DNA of 64,000 nt from Sphingomonas sp. SORGH_AS_0879 (lineage in GTDB: Bacteria; Pseudomonadota; Alphaproteobacteria; Sphingomonadales; Sphingomonadaceae), in the NCBI RefSeq assembly GCF_030819175.1, contig NZ_JAUTBJ010000002.1, positions 1,002,001-1,066,000 of the forward strand, read 5' to 3'. The notes under the pieces are model-generated. The model saw nothing but the letters and a program-made list of their open reading frames with translations. It was not told the origin of the DNA and did not search any database. This document shows, one piece after another, positions 38,619 through 47,851 of the stretch; the first letter of the stretch is position 1, and every line of letters begins with the position of its first letter. The position numbers and the translations under genes were made by a program.

Positions 38619-38634
38619 AAATACATTCGTTCTA
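38619..38634. promoter_or_regulatory. Candidate operator, copy next to the tandem-TetR gene
   Basis: AAATACATTCGTTCTA is identical to 38748-38763. This copy lies 38 bp upstream of the regulator gene start and so suggests autoregulation. Confidence 0.65.
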
Positions 38635-38747
38635 CAAAATTTTTTCGGGAGCCGGACGATGAACCAAAATTTCCCTTATGCGAACATCTTAACTCCGGTG
38701 AACGGGATGATGTGTAATAGAACTGACATCGCATTGACGGCGATGTG

Positions 38748-38763
38748 AAATACATTCGTTCTA
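38748..38763. promoter_or_regulatory. Candidate operator, copy next to the TonB receptor gene
   Basis: AAATACATTCGTTCTA repeats the sequence at 38619-38634 in the same orientation, 36 bp before the receptor start. A TAGAAC half-site in the opposite orientation lies at 38718-38723. Confidence 0.65.
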
Positions 38764-38799
38764 GCGACAGCCCCAACAGTGAACCTTGGGGGTAACAAT

Positions 38800-41463
38800 A
38801 TGTCGATTTTCCCGTCAGCCACCGTGTCCAGTATCGCGATCGCCGCCGCGACGATCGCTGCTACGCCAGCATCCGCGCAGCAACTTGCGATGCCCGATGC
38901 GCGCGCGCCCGAAGCCGCAGTGCCGGTCGAAGACCCGGCGGAAGGGGACGAGATCGTCGTGACCGGCTCGATCGTCGAGGCGCAGCGTTCGTCGGTGTTG
39001 CAGAAGCGCATGGCCGACAATCTGGTCGACATCGCCGCCGCCGATGCGGTCGGCCGTTTCCCCGACCAGAACAGCGCCGCCGCGCTCGCCCGTCTCCCCG
39101 CCGTCGCCGTGCAGCGCGACCAGGGGCAGGAACGCTATATCCAGGTGCGCGGCGCGCCCAATCGCTGGACCTCGGTCAGCATCGACAATGTGCCGGTCAT
39201 CGGCGTTGACGAAGGCGGCACCACCCGCGCGTATCGCTTCGACGCGATCCCGGCGGTGCTGCTCAGCGGCCTTGCGATCAACAAGTCGCTGACCTCGAAC
39301 CTGCAGGCGGAGGCGATCGTCGCCAATATCGACCTGCGCACCTATTCGCCGATGAGCGAGAAGGGCCTGAACGTCCAGGGCGATCTCGGCTATGGCATCA
39401 TGGCGCTGGGCGGTGGCGAACAGCGGCAAGGGTCGCTGCGCGCAAGCTGGTCGAACGACGTGTTCGGCGTGGTGCTGGGCGGGTCGCATTATCGCCGCCA
39501 TCAGGTGACCGACAATCGCGAGGTCGGGCTGTACGACGAACCGACCAGTGCCACCGACACCCAATTCGGCCCGACCGAAATCGACATCCGCAGCTATCGC
39601 CTGATCCGCGAGAATAACGGTTTGTTCGCCGGCCTCGAATATCAGCCGGTCGAAGGGCAGCGCTTGTGGGCCAAGGCGATCTACACCGATTTCAACGACG
39701 ACGAACAGCGCAACCAGTATGAATTGCGGCTCGACCGGGCGGCATCGGGCACGCGCAACCTGACCGGGGGCGATCTGGTGCAAGTGCCGGTGCGCGGCAC
39801 GTTCAACGACGGCCAGTATCGTACCCGCAACTATATCAACACCATCGGCGGCGAGCTGGACGACGGCCACGGGCTGAAGGCTTCGGTGGCGCTCAACTAT
39901 ACCCGGACCGAGAACACGACCTATCTGCCGCTGGTGCAGGCGAGCACGCCGGCCGCCGCCTCACCCTCGCTGACCTATGATTTCCGCGATCCGCGCTTTC
40001 CGATCGTGCAGCTCTATGCGACCAATGCCGGCACGGTGCCGACGCGCGGCGCCGCGCTGTCGGGCTTCGACCAGCGCACGCTCGCCGCGCCGATCGCGAT
40101 CATCGGCCGGCAGGACAGCTTCACCGACAGCTACACCATCAAGTTCGACGTCTCGCAGGAGATGGACGACGTCACCGTGTCGGGCGGCGGCCTCTATACC
40201 GACCGGTCGATCAGCGGCTTCACCTTCGCCACCGCCAATATCATCAACCTCGCCAGCTTCCCCGCCGGATCGGGGCTGGGCTTCGACGTCAACCGCTACG
40301 TCACCGACCAGCGCTGGGACACGAACTTCCCGCTCGGCTTCACGCTGAACAATATCGACAACCGGGCGATGCGCCGCGATATCGACACCATCGTCGCGCG
40401 GCTGCGGACGCTGGGCGTCTATGATCCGGCGCGCGACGTGCCGGTCAGCAACCGCTATGCACTCGGCGAAAAGCTGCTCGCCGGATACGGCATGGCGAAG
40501 TTGACGTTCGACGGCGGGCAGGTCGTCGCCGGCCTGCGCGTCGAGCATTTCGACCTCGACAATCGCGGCACCGCGACGCTGGCCGGCGGACGGTTGCAGC
40601 CGCTTTCCGCCGGGCAGCGCTATACCGACCTGTTCCCCAGCCTGAACACCCGCTTCGACCTGACCGACCGACTGGTGTTTCGCATCGCCGGACAGCGCGG
40701 CATCGCCCGGCCATCCTTTGGCGAGGTGCGCGTGGGTTCCTCGATCGACGACACCGCCTCGCCCGGCCAGATCGGCGGCGGCAACCCGACGCTGCGCCCC
40801 GAATATACCTGGGGCATCGACGCCAGCCTCGAATATTATCTGCCGGGCAGCGGCATATTGTCGGTCGCGGGTTTCCACCGCTGGGTCGACAATGTCCTCT
40901 ACGGCAATACCCAGCGCGTCGGCAGCAATGCGTTCGATGCCGGTGGTATCGACCGTTCGGGCTATCTGCTGTCCTCGACCTTCAACGGCCAGAGCGGCAA
41001 GCTCTACGGCGTCGAACTGAACTATCAGCAGCAATTCACCTTTCTGCCCGGCGCACTCGACGGCTTCGGCTTCCAGGGCAATCTGACGCTGATCGACGGC
41101 AGCTTCGACACGGCGGAGCGGCAGGACATCCGCTTCCCCGGCACGTCGAACCGCATCGCCAATGCCTCGCTCTACTACGAGAAGTTCGGCCTGTCGGCGC
41201 GGGTCAGCTATCAGCATCGCACCCGCTGGCTCGACACGCTGGGCGGCCTGGGACTCGGCGGCGGCAGCGACGAATATCGCGCCGGCTACGACAATGTCGA
41301 CGTCGCGATCCGTTATGCGGTGACGCCGAACCTGTCGCTCTACGCCGACCTCAATAACCTCACCGACGCGGTCTACTCTGCCTATCAGGGCAATGAAGGC
41401 CGACCGACCGAAGTCGAACAGATCGGTCGCCGTTACATGGGCGGCATCCGCTTCAACTTTTGA
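38800..41463 (+). CDS. TonB-dependent receptor, module 1
   Basis: This 887-residue receptor starts at ATG 38800 (MSIFPSATVSSIAIAAATIA), behind GGGGG; a GTG at 38779 is upstream. It has a signal peptide, TonB-box-like EIVVTG, a plug domain (VGRFPDQNSAAALARLPAVA, YIQVRGAPNRWTSVSIDNVP) and a barrel ending GGIRFNF. This subfamily is large in sphingomonads and often takes up plant or phosphorylated compounds. It is followed 22 bp downstream by a phosphatase gene and an MFS gene, which suggests uptake, dephosphorylation and inner-membrane transport of one substrate. Confidence 0.85.
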   Translation: MSIFPSATVSSIAIAAATIAATPASAQQLAMPDARAPEAAVPVEDPAEGDEIVVTGSIVEAQRSSVLQKRMADNLVDIAAADAVGRFPDQNSAAALARLPAVAVQRDQGQERYIQVRGAPNRWTSVSIDNVPVIGVDEGGTTRAYRFDAIPAVLLSGLAINKSLTSNLQAEAIVANIDLRTYSPMSEKGLNVQGDLGYGIMALGGGEQRQGSLRASWSNDVFGVVLGGSHYRRHQVTDNREVGLYDEPTSATDTQFGPTEIDIRSYRLIRENNGLFAGLEYQPVEGQRLWAKAIYTDFNDDEQRNQYELRLDRAASGTRNLTGGDLVQVPVRGTFNDGQYRTRNYINTIGGELDDGHGLKASVALNYTRTENTTYLPLVQASTPAAASPSLTYDFRDPRFPIVQLYATNAGTVPTRGAALSGFDQRTLAAPIAIIGRQDSFTDSYTIKFDVSQEMDDVTVSGGGLYTDRSISGFTFATANIINLASFPAGSGLGFDVNRYVTDQRWDTNFPLGFTLNNIDNRAMRRDIDTIVARLRTLGVYDPARDVPVSNRYALGEKLLAGYGMAKLTFDGGQVVAGLRVEHFDLDNRGTATLAGGRLQPLSAGQRYTDLFPSLNTRFDLTDRLVFRIAGQRGIARPSFGEVRVGSSIDDTASPGQIGGGNPTLRPEYTWGIDASLEYYLPGSGILSVAGFHRWVDNVLYGNTQRVGSNAFDAGGIDRSGYLLSSTFNGQSGKLYGVELNYQQQFTFLPGALDGFGFQGNLTLIDGSFDTAERQDIRFPGTSNRIANASLYYEKFGLSARVSYQHRTRWLDTLGGLGLGGGSDEYRAGYDNVDVAIRYAVTPNLSLYADLNNLTDAVYSAYQGNEGRPTEVEQIGRRYMGGIRFNF

Positions 41464-41485
41464 TCCAGACATCGAAGGATACGAC

Positions 41486-42349
41486 ATGCGCCATTTCCTC
41501 GCGCTGACGGCGTTGCTTGTCGTCACCGTTCCGCCCGCGACGCTTGCCGTTGCGCATCAGGCCACGCCCGCCGTCCAGCACCAGCGCGTGCTGCCGCTGG
41601 AAGGCGGTCAGAATTTCCGCGACCTCGGCGGCTATCGCACCCGTGACGGGCGGCAGGTAAAATGGGGGCTGCTCTATCGCTCGGGGGCAATGAACAACCT
41701 GACCGATCGCGATTTCCGGGAACTCGAAGCACGCGGCATCCGCACCGTCTGCGACTTTCGCTCGACCCGCGAACGCAACAGCGCGCCCGTCCGTTGGCCC
41801 GGCAATGCCCGGCCGGCGATCTTCGCAGACGATTACAGCATGGACCGCGACTTCGCCGGACTGATGCGCCCGAACCTGACCGTCGAACAGGCAACAGAAG
41901 CGATGACCGCCGCCTATACCCAGATGCCGCTGCGCTTCGCCAGCCAGTATCGCCGGATGTTCGGTGAGTTGGTTGCCGGGCGCGTGCCGCTCGCCTTCAA
42001 CTGCTCGGCGGGCAAGGACCGCACCGGCATCGCCGCGGCGCTGGTGCTGACCGTGCTGGGAGTGCCGCAGGCGACGGTGATGAAGGACTATCTGCTGTCG
42101 AACCGCTATTACGACCCGCGCAAGGGTGCCAGCGGCACCGCCGCCGACGATCAGACCGCCGCGTTCATGAGGCGCCTGGCACCCGATGCGTTGAAGGCGC
42201 TGATGGGCGTCGATCGCCGCTATCTCGATGCCGCGTTCGCGACGATGCGCGCGCAGCCCGGCGGGTTCGACGGCTATCTGCGCAACCAGCTCGGCCTCGA
42301 CCCCGCCGCGATCAGGACGTTGCGCACCCGCTTCCTGACCCGCGCCTGA
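41486..42349 (+). CDS. Secreted tyrosine-phosphatase-family protein
   Basis: This 287-residue protein starts at ATG 41486 (MRHFLALTALLVVTVPPATL), with a signal peptide. The Y_phosphatase3 pattern is clear: NFRDLGGYRTRDGRQVKWGL, LYRSGAMNNLTDRDF, and the P-loop FNCSAGKDRTGIAAAL with Cys and Arg. The usual His before the Cys is Asn here. It would remove phosphate from a small molecule or lipid in the periplasm. It lies between the TonB receptor and an MFS transporter. Confidence 0.8.
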   Translation: MRHFLALTALLVVTVPPATLAVAHQATPAVQHQRVLPLEGGQNFRDLGGYRTRDGRQVKWGLLYRSGAMNNLTDRDFRELEARGIRTVCDFRSTRERNSAPVRWPGNARPAIFADDYSMDRDFAGLMRPNLTVEQATEAMTAAYTQMPLRFASQYRRMFGELVAGRVPLAFNCSAGKDRTGIAAALVLTVLGVPQATVMKDYLLSNRYYDPRKGASGTAADDQTAAFMRRLAPDALKALMGVDRRYLDAAFATMRAQPGGFDGYLRNQLGLDPAAIRTLRTRFLTRA

Positions 42350-42368
42350 CCCGCGTAACACCGCCGTC

Positions 42369-43832
42369 ATGCGGATGGCGCATGGCGGCGGTGTGGAGCA
42401 ATGCCCGCCCCCCGACGCCGCAGAACCTGGCACCGCGACCCTGCTCGCCTTTTCCGCGCCGATGCTGGTGATCGTCGGCGTAGAACTGGCATGGCGGGTC
42501 TATTTGCCCGCGCACCTGTCCGGCACGTTCGGCCTGTCGCTGGCGGCGATCGGCACATTGCTGCTCGCCGCGCGGTTGTTCGACATGGCCGCCGACCCGG
42601 TGGTCGCCTGGGCAAGCGACCGCTTCGCCACCCGCTGGGGCCATCGCCGGCCGTGGCTGGTGGCGTCGCTGCCCCCGCTGCTACTGGGAATCGCCGGCCT
42701 GTTCTTCGCCGGTCCCTCTGTTGGGATCGCGGCCGTCGTCGTCGCCGGCCTCGCGCTGCATCTCGGCTATACGCTGCTCGCGACGCCGCATGGCGGCTGG
42801 GCGCTGGAAATGGCCGGCAGCCCTCGCGGGCGGATGCGGGTGATGACCGCAAGGACATGGGTCGCGCTCGCTGGCGTCGTCATGCTGCTGATCGCGCCGA
42901 GCGTGCTGGAACGCGCGCTGGATGCCGACCGGGCGGCGCAGGTCGCGGCGCTGGGCTGGACCATGCTGGTCCTCACCCCGCTCACCATCGTCCTCGCGCT
43001 CCGATCCGTCACCGAGCCGCCGCCCGTTCCCTGCACACCCTCGACGCGCCGGACGCCTTGGCGTACCTTTGCCGCGGTGCTCGCGATGCCGACGCTGTGG
43101 CCGATCCTGCTGCTCTACCTGCTGGCCGGCCTTGCCGAGGCGGGCAGTGCCGCGATCTTCCTGCTCCTCGTCGATCGCGCGCTCGACCTGCCCGGCTGGG
43201 GCAGCAGCCTGTTGCTGGTACAGGCGATCGCCACGCTGGTCGCGCTCCCGCTGTGGGGCCGGATCGGAAAGGCGATCGGCGGCCGGTCGCTGTTGACGCT
43301 CTTCTATGGCTGGCAAATGCTGACCCTTCCGGTGGCGCTCGTGCTGCCCGGCGGTTCGATCGTCGCCGCGACGGTGTTCATGCTCGCGCGCGGGGCGATG
43401 GGCGGCGTCGACTTCATGGCGCTGCGGGCGATGGTCGCCGACAACGCCGGCACCGCGCGCGAACGCGGCATGCCATCGGGCGCGATCTGCTATTCGGTCA
43501 GCAACATGACGCTCCGGCTGGGCATGGGGGTCGGGCCGCTGCTGGTCTTCGCGTCATTGGCGTCGGCCGGCATCACCGATGTCGCCGCACCGATCGACCT
43601 GCCGACCGACAGCCAGGCCGCGTTGCGCTTGATATACGTCGCACCGCTGTTCCTGTCGGCGCTGTTCGGCATGATCTTTGCGCTACGACATCGTGGATTC
43701 TCCAGCCACACAGTTGGCGAGGGAGGCGTCGAGCGGGAGGAAGGTGATTTGGAGATGTTCGTCACACGCGCTGGCGAAGCCGAGCACATAAATGCCCAGT
43801 CGGAGCGAGATGAGCCCGACGAGCGCCGCTAG
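42369..43832 (+). CDS. MFS transporter of the sugar-cation symporter type, altered 3' end
   Basis: This 487-residue, 12-helix protein has MFS_2/melibiose-type features: ARLFDMAADPVVAWASDRFA, RWGHRRPWLVAS, GGVDFMALRAMVADNAG. It would export or import the product of the preceding phosphatase. Homology-like sequence stops near 43700 (IFALRHRGF). The last 45 hydrophilic residues overlap an antisense AraC-regulator fragment, so the 3' end was probably replaced by a recombination junction. The original C-terminus is a short tail in this family, so function may be kept. Confidence 0.75.
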   Translation: MRMAHGGGVEQCPPPDAAEPGTATLLAFSAPMLVIVGVELAWRVYLPAHLSGTFGLSLAAIGTLLLAARLFDMAADPVVAWASDRFATRWGHRRPWLVASLPPLLLGIAGLFFAGPSVGIAAVVVAGLALHLGYTLLATPHGGWALEMAGSPRGRMRVMTARTWVALAGVVMLLIAPSVLERALDADRAAQVAALGWTMLVLTPLTIVLALRSVTEPPPVPCTPSTRRTPWRTFAAVLAMPTLWPILLLYLLAGLAEAGSAAIFLLLVDRALDLPGWGSSLLLVQAIATLVALPLWGRIGKAIGGRSLLTLFYGWQMLTLPVALVLPGGSIVAATVFMLARGAMGGVDFMALRAMVADNAGTARERGMPSGAICYSVSNMTLRLGMGVGPLLVFASLASAGITDVAAPIDLPTDSQAALRLIYVAPLFLSALFGMIFALRHRGFSSHTVGEGGVEREEGDLEMFVTRAGEAEHINAQSERDEPDERR

Positions 43833-43934
43833 GAACCGGTTGGCCATGCGGTTGCGCTGGACGCCCACAAGCAGCCCTGCCGTCACCGCGCCGTTGGCGG
43901 CCAATATTGTCAGTGTCCAGTTGAGCGTCCCCAC
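43716..43934 (-). pseudogene. AraC-type membrane regulator, 5' fragment
   Basis: On the minus strand, NWTLTILAANGAVTAGLLVG followed by VQRNRMANRFLAALVGLISL and RLGIYVLGFASACDEHLQIT matches the first helices of AraC-family regulators with a membrane-bound sensor part. The match ends after LDASLA, where the MFS gene begins. No helix-turn-helix remains. It is a truncated leftover. Confidence 0.6.
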
Positions 43935-44090
43935 CGGTCCAGCGGGCCACCTGTGAGGACCCGGGCCCAGCACCGCAATTCTCGTTGGGATCGACAAACG
44001 GGACACCCTGAGCCTTCCCAAAAACCCGCCGCCGGGTGTGTGGCGAGACACCTGATCCAAGAATGAGTGAGCGAGACTAGCGCTACGCTG

Positions 44091-44112
44091 TATATCCGTT
44101 ATGCTGGATATA
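44091..44112. promoter_or_regulatory. ArsR-type operator overlapping the arsR start
   Basis: TATATCC-N8-GGATATA is a perfect 7-bp inverted repeat ending at the arsR ATG (44112). This is a typical position for autorepression by ArsR. Confidence 0.65.
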
Positions 44113-44444
44113 TGGAAAAAGATTCGGCTATCGCTGTGTTTGGTGCGCTGGCGCAGGGAACGCGCCTGAATGTGTTCCGTCTGCTAGTTCGCCACGAACC
44201 TGCTGGGATGGCGGCCGGCGAAATCGCGCGCCAGCTCGACGTGCCGCAAAACACCATGTCGGCGCACCTCGCCATTCTCGCACGCGCCGGTCTGGTCCGC
44301 TCCGAACGCCATAGCCGGTCGATCATCTATCGCGCCGATCTGGACGGCCTGCGCGCGCTGACGCTGTTCCTCGTCAAGGACTGTTGCGCGGGCAACGCGG
44401 AGTTGTGCGCGCCGCTCATCGCCGAACTCGCCCCCTGCTGCTGA
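44112..44444 (+). CDS. arsR: ArsR-family arsenic-responsive repressor
   Basis: This 110-residue winged-helix protein begins MEKDSAIAVFGALAQGTRLN. The recognition helix is in ARQLDVPQNTMSAHLAILAR and the wing in SRSIIYRADL. Cys pairs in VKDCCAGNAELC and at the C-terminus (APCC) can bind trivalent arsenic and release DNA. The upstream palindrome is its likely operator. It opens the arsRCBH operon. Confidence 0.9.
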   Translation: MEKDSAIAVFGALAQGTRLNVFRLLVRHEPAGMAAGEIARQLDVPQNTMSAHLAILARAGLVRSERHSRSIIYRADLDGLRALTLFLVKDCCAGNAELCAPLIAELAPCC

Positions 44445-44455
44445 AAGGACGCCCC

Positions 44456-44884
44456 GTGGCCGTCGATATCGTCATCTATCACAACCCCGCGTGCGGCACG
44501 TCCCGCAACACGCTCGCCATGATCCGCAATGCCGGCATCGAGCCGCATGTGGTGGAGTATCTGAAAACCCCGCCCGCACGCGCACTGCTGGTCGAGCTGA
44601 TCGACCGCGCCGGCATGACGCCCCGCGAGCTGCTGCGCGAGAAGGGGACGCCCTATGCGGAGCTGAGCCTGGGTGACACGTCGCTGTCCGACGACGCGCT
44701 GCTCGATGCGATGATGGCACATCCGATCCTCATCAACCGCCCGCTGGTCGTCTCGCCGCTCGGCGTGAAGCTGTGCCGCCCGTCCGAAGCCGTCCTCGAT
44801 CTGCTGCCGAGCGGCCAGCTCGCCGCGTTCGCCAAGGAAGACGGCGAACAGGTGGTCGATGCGTCGGGTCAGCGCGTCGTCTGA
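44456..44884 (+). CDS. arsC: Arsenate reductase, glutaredoxin type
   Basis: This 142-residue protein has a GTG start at 44456 behind AAAGGAC. ArsC/Spx fold: [20 protein letters not shown] with the catalytic Cys, [35 protein letters not shown]. It reduces arsenate to arsenite using glutathione and glutaredoxin in the cytoplasm. Its stop overlaps the arsB start (TGATG). Confidence 0.92.
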   Translation: MAVDIVIYHNPACGTSRNTLAMIRNAGIEPHVVEYLKTPPARALLVELIDRAGMTPRELLREKGTPYAELSLGDTSLSDDALLDAMMAHPILINRPLVVSPLGVKLCRPSEAVLDLLPSGQLAAFAKEDGEQVVDASGQRVV

Positions 44885-46170
44885 TGCTGCTTGCCGTCCT
44901 GATCTTCGTCGCGACGATCGCGCTCGTCATCTGGCAACCCAAAGGCCTCGGCATCGGGTGGAGCGCGATGGGCGGGGCGGTCGTGGCGCTGCTCGCGGGC
45001 GTCGTCACCCTGTCCGACGTGCCGGTGGTATGGGGGATCGTCTGGAACGCGACGGCCGCGTTCGTCGCGATCATCGTCATCAGCCTGTTGCTCGATAAAG
45101 CCGGGTTCTTCGAGTGGGCGGCGCTGCATGTCGCTCGCTGGGGCGGAGGGCATGGCCGCCGGCTGTTCGTCCTGATCGTGCTGCTCGGCGCAGGCGTGTC
45201 AGCGCTGTTCGCCAATGATGGCGCGGCGCTGATCCTGACGCCGATCGTCATCGCCATGCTGCGGGCGCTGGGGTTCAAGGACAAGGCGACGCTGGCGTTC
45301 GTCATGGCGGCGGGGTTCATCGCTGACACCGCCAGCCTGCCGCTGGTCGTCTCCAACCTCGTCAACATCGTGTCGGCCGACTTCTTCAAAATCGGGTTCG
45401 GCAACTATGCGGCGGTGATGGTGCCGGTCGACCTGATGTCGATCGCCGCCACGCTGGGCGCGCTGCTGCTCTTCTTCCGACGCGACATACCGCAGGAATA
45501 CGATGTGGCTGCGCTCCGCGCGCCCGATGCCGCGATCCGTGACGCCGCGACCTTCCGCGCCGGATGGATCGTCCTTGCGCTCCTGCTCGCCGGTTTCTTC
45601 CTGCTCGAACCGCTCGGCGTGCCGGTCAGCGCCGTCGCCGCTGCCGGCGCGATCCTGCTGCTGGTGATCGCCGGGCAGGGTCATGTGATCGAGACGCGCA
45701 AGGTGCTGCGCGGCGCGCCGTGGCAGGTCGTGATCTTCTCGCTCGGCATGTACCTGGTCGTCTATGGCCTGCGGAACGCAGGGTTGACCGACCATCTGGC
45801 GGCGCTGCTCGATCGCACCGCGCAAGGCGGGGTGTGGGGTGCGGCGCTGGGAACGGGCGTGATCGCTGCCGTCCTCTCTTCGGTGATGAACAACATGCCG
45901 ACCGTGCTGGTGGGCGCGCTGTCGATCGACGCCACCCACGCGACCGGGGCTATCAGGGAAGCGATGATCTACGCCAATGTCATCGGCTGCGATCTTGGCC
46001 CCAAGCTGACCCCGATCGGCTCGCTCGCGACGCTGCTGTGGCTGCACGTCCTGGGACAGAAGGGCGTCAGGATCGGATGGGGCTATTATTTCCGCGTCGG
46101 GGTCACACTGACGGTGCCTGTCCTGCTCATCACGCTGGCGGCGCTCGCGCTGCGGATTGGAATTGCCTGA
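44884..46170 (+). CDS. arsB: Arsenite efflux transporter
   Basis: This 428-residue membrane protein of the ArsB/ion-transporter superfamily has about 12 hydrophobic segments, with [38 protein letters not shown] and [18 protein letters not shown]. It exports arsenite made by ArsC. The start ATG overlaps the arsC stop by one base, and its own stop overlaps the arsH ATG (TGATG). Confidence 0.92.
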   Translation: MLLAVLIFVATIALVIWQPKGLGIGWSAMGGAVVALLAGVVTLSDVPVVWGIVWNATAAFVAIIVISLLLDKAGFFEWAALHVARWGGGHGRRLFVLIVLLGAGVSALFANDGAALILTPIVIAMLRALGFKDKATLAFVMAAGFIADTASLPLVVSNLVNIVSADFFKIGFGNYAAVMVPVDLMSIAATLGALLLFFRRDIPQEYDVAALRAPDAAIRDAATFRAGWIVLALLLAGFFLLEPLGVPVSAVAAAGAILLLVIAGQGHVIETRKVLRGAPWQVVIFSLGMYLVVYGLRNAGLTDHLAALLDRTAQGGVWGAALGTGVIAAVLSSVMNNMPTVLVGALSIDATHATGAIREAMIYANVIGCDLGPKLTPIGSLATLLWLHVLGQKGVRIGWGYYFRVGVTLTVPVLLITLAALALRIGIA

Positions 46171-46916
46171 TGCCGCTGCGCGACCTTGCCGATCCCGACC
46201 ATCTGCCGGCACTCGATCGGCGTTACGCGCTCGATCGCCTGGCCTTCGGGCTGGGCGCTGGTGATCCGCCACCCCGCATCCTCCTGCTCTACGGATCGCT
46301 TCGCGAGTGATCCTATTCGCGCTTGTGCGTTGAGGAGGCGGCGCGCCTGCTCCGCTTCTTCGGCTGTGAAACACGCATTTTCGATCCCGCTACGCTGCCG
46401 CTCCCGGACCAGCACGCCGGCGACGATCATCCGGCCGTCCACGAACTGCGCGAGCTGTCGATGTGGTCGGAGGGGCAGGTGTGGTGCAGCCCCGAGCGCC
46501 ACGGCCAGATTACCGGCATCATGAAGCTGCAAATCGACCATCTGCCACTCAACATGGGCGGGATGCGCCCGACGCAGGGCCGCACCCTCGCGGTCATGCA
46601 GGTGTCGGCCGGATCGCAGTCTTTCAACAGCGTCAACACGCTGCGCGTGCTTGGCCGCTGGATGCGGATGGTGACGATCCCCAACCAGTCGTCGGTCGCC
46701 AAGGCGTTCGCCGAGTTCGATGATGCCGGGCGGATGAAGCCGTCGAGCTATTACGACCGGATCGTGGACATGATGGAAGAGCTGGTGCGCTTCACCGTCC
46801 TGCTGCGCCCTCATACTGCACAACTGGTCGATCGCTATTCCGAACGAAAGGAAGCCGGCGTGCCGATCAAAACCGCCACGGACCTATCCAGCATCGCGAC
46901 CTCGCCGCAATCCTGA
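46170..46916 (+). pseudogene. arsH: arsH with an in-frame stop codon
   Basis: The ATG at 46170 overlaps the arsB stop. The frame reads YGSLRE then TGA (46308-46310) then [18 protein letters not shown]..., where intact ArsH has YGSLRERSYS; a CGA to TGA change would explain it. After codon 47 the frame continues without other defects to 46916, with WSPERHG-like [12 protein letters not shown] and [16 protein letters not shown]. ArsH is an NADPH-dependent flavoprotein that oxidises trivalent organoarsenicals. A restart at TTG 46323 would lack the flavin-phosphate loop. Stop-codon readthrough or a sequencing error are the alternatives. Confidence 0.85.
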
Positions 46917-46921
46917 CGGCT

Positions 46922-46935
46922 TTCCCGATTGGGAA
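46922..46935. repeat. Dispersed palindrome TTCCCGATTGGGAA, copy 1
   Basis: TTCCC-GATT-GGGAA, found again at 54924-54937. It lies just after arsH. Confidence 0.5.
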
Positions 46936-47022
46936 CGGCGAGCGAGACGACCGCGGCATTCCCCATCGGGGTCGCATAGTGGGAAAGCCGCGGTCCACGC
47001 TCGCATCGGCAGTCGGACCGGT

Positions 47023-47193
47023 ATGTGTTATCGCAAGGCTATGCACGGTAGCGCCAGATATGTCGTTGAGCTTCGGCCGGAGCCTGAGTTTGCCAACCGC
47101 TGGGGGGTGCGCTCTGTCATTGATGGTAGGTGGCTCCCTGTCGTGTACCCCACCGAGAAAGAAGCCAAGGAAGCCCTGAAGGTGATCGGTTGA
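47023..47193 (+). CDS. Small hypothetical protein (56 residues)
   Basis: ATG at 47023 to TGA at 47191-47193. The product contains ARYVVELRPEPEFANRWGVR followed by SVIDGRWLPVVYPTEKEAKE, a compact, well-mixed composition unlike shadow frames. A second ATG lies six codons in. There is no clear ribosome binding site. It lies between arsH and the PNPOx gene. No family is recognised. Confidence 0.45.
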   Translation: MCYRKAMHGSARYVVELRPEPEFANRWGVRSVIDGRWLPVVYPTEKEAKEALKVIG

Positions 47194-47218
47194 TCCCTAT
47201 TGGGATCGTAAAGCGGGA

Positions 47219-47782
47219 TCACCATCCGGCATCACTGCCTGCGATCATCGTCATCCGAGGGATGCGTGCGGAGCAATTTCCATATGCCTGCACGACCTCC
47301 ACGGTGATCGATGCCTGGGCCAACGGCCAGATTGCCCGGACAGTCTCATCGGCACGGCGAATGGTCGCGCGGCCGTTCAGCCGCACCCGACGTTGCCGTT
47401 CGAAATCCATGAACAGCATCCCGATGCCCGGATTGACACGCAGATTGCCAAGGCTGTTGTAGAGGCCATTGCCGGGGAAGTCGGGGAACACAACTTCCCG
47501 TTCGTTCATGACCTTCAGCGCTGGCAGGGCGGTCCCGTCGGCGCGATATTCCCGCCCCCGAAAGCTGCAATCGCACATACCGTCGGCATCGGCGGTGCCG
47601 ATGAAGAAGAAGGGCTGCGCCTCGATAAAGCGGGCAAAGGCAGGAGAAAGCACAGGTCGCATCATCCCGGCGAGGCTGCGGGCATCCCATTGATAGCTGC
47701 TTGGGAAACTTGCGCGCATCTCCAGCTCGCCGACGTGCCCCAGCCCAGAGGCATCAATGTCAGGGCGTTCAGCGCTCGGCAT
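47219..47782 (-). CDS. Pyridoxamine-5'-phosphate-oxidase-like flavoprotein
   Basis: This 187-residue protein has a split-barrel flavin-binding fold: ARFIEAQPFFFIGTADADGM, CDCSFRGREYR, FPDFPGNGLYNSLGNLRVNP and IGMLFMDFERQRRVRLNGRA. This subgroup of the PNPOx family is often annotated as a general stress or F420/FMN-binding oxidoreductase. It is divergent from a TetR gene with a palindromic operator between them, so it is the probable target of that repressor. Confidence 0.85.
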   Translation of the reverse strand: MPSAERPDIDASGLGHVGELEMRASFPSSYQWDARSLAGMMRPVLSPAFARFIEAQPFFFIGTADADGMCDCSFRGREYRADGTALPALKVMNEREVVFPDFPGNGLYNSLGNLRVNPGIGMLFMDFERQRRVRLNGRATIRRADETVRAIWPLAQASITVEVVQAYGNCSARIPRMTMIAGSDAGW

Positions 47783-47821
47783 GGTCGTAATCCTTGATTA
47801 TGAACGTCCAAACGCATAAAC

Positions 47822-47837
47822 AAACGACCGTTCGTTT
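47822..47837. promoter_or_regulatory. Candidate TetR operator
   Basis: AAACGACCGTTCGTTT is a near-perfect palindrome 14 bp before the TetR start and 39 bp before the divergent PNPOx start. It fits control of both genes. Confidence 0.65.
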
Positions 47838-47851
47838 TCAATAGAGGGCTT

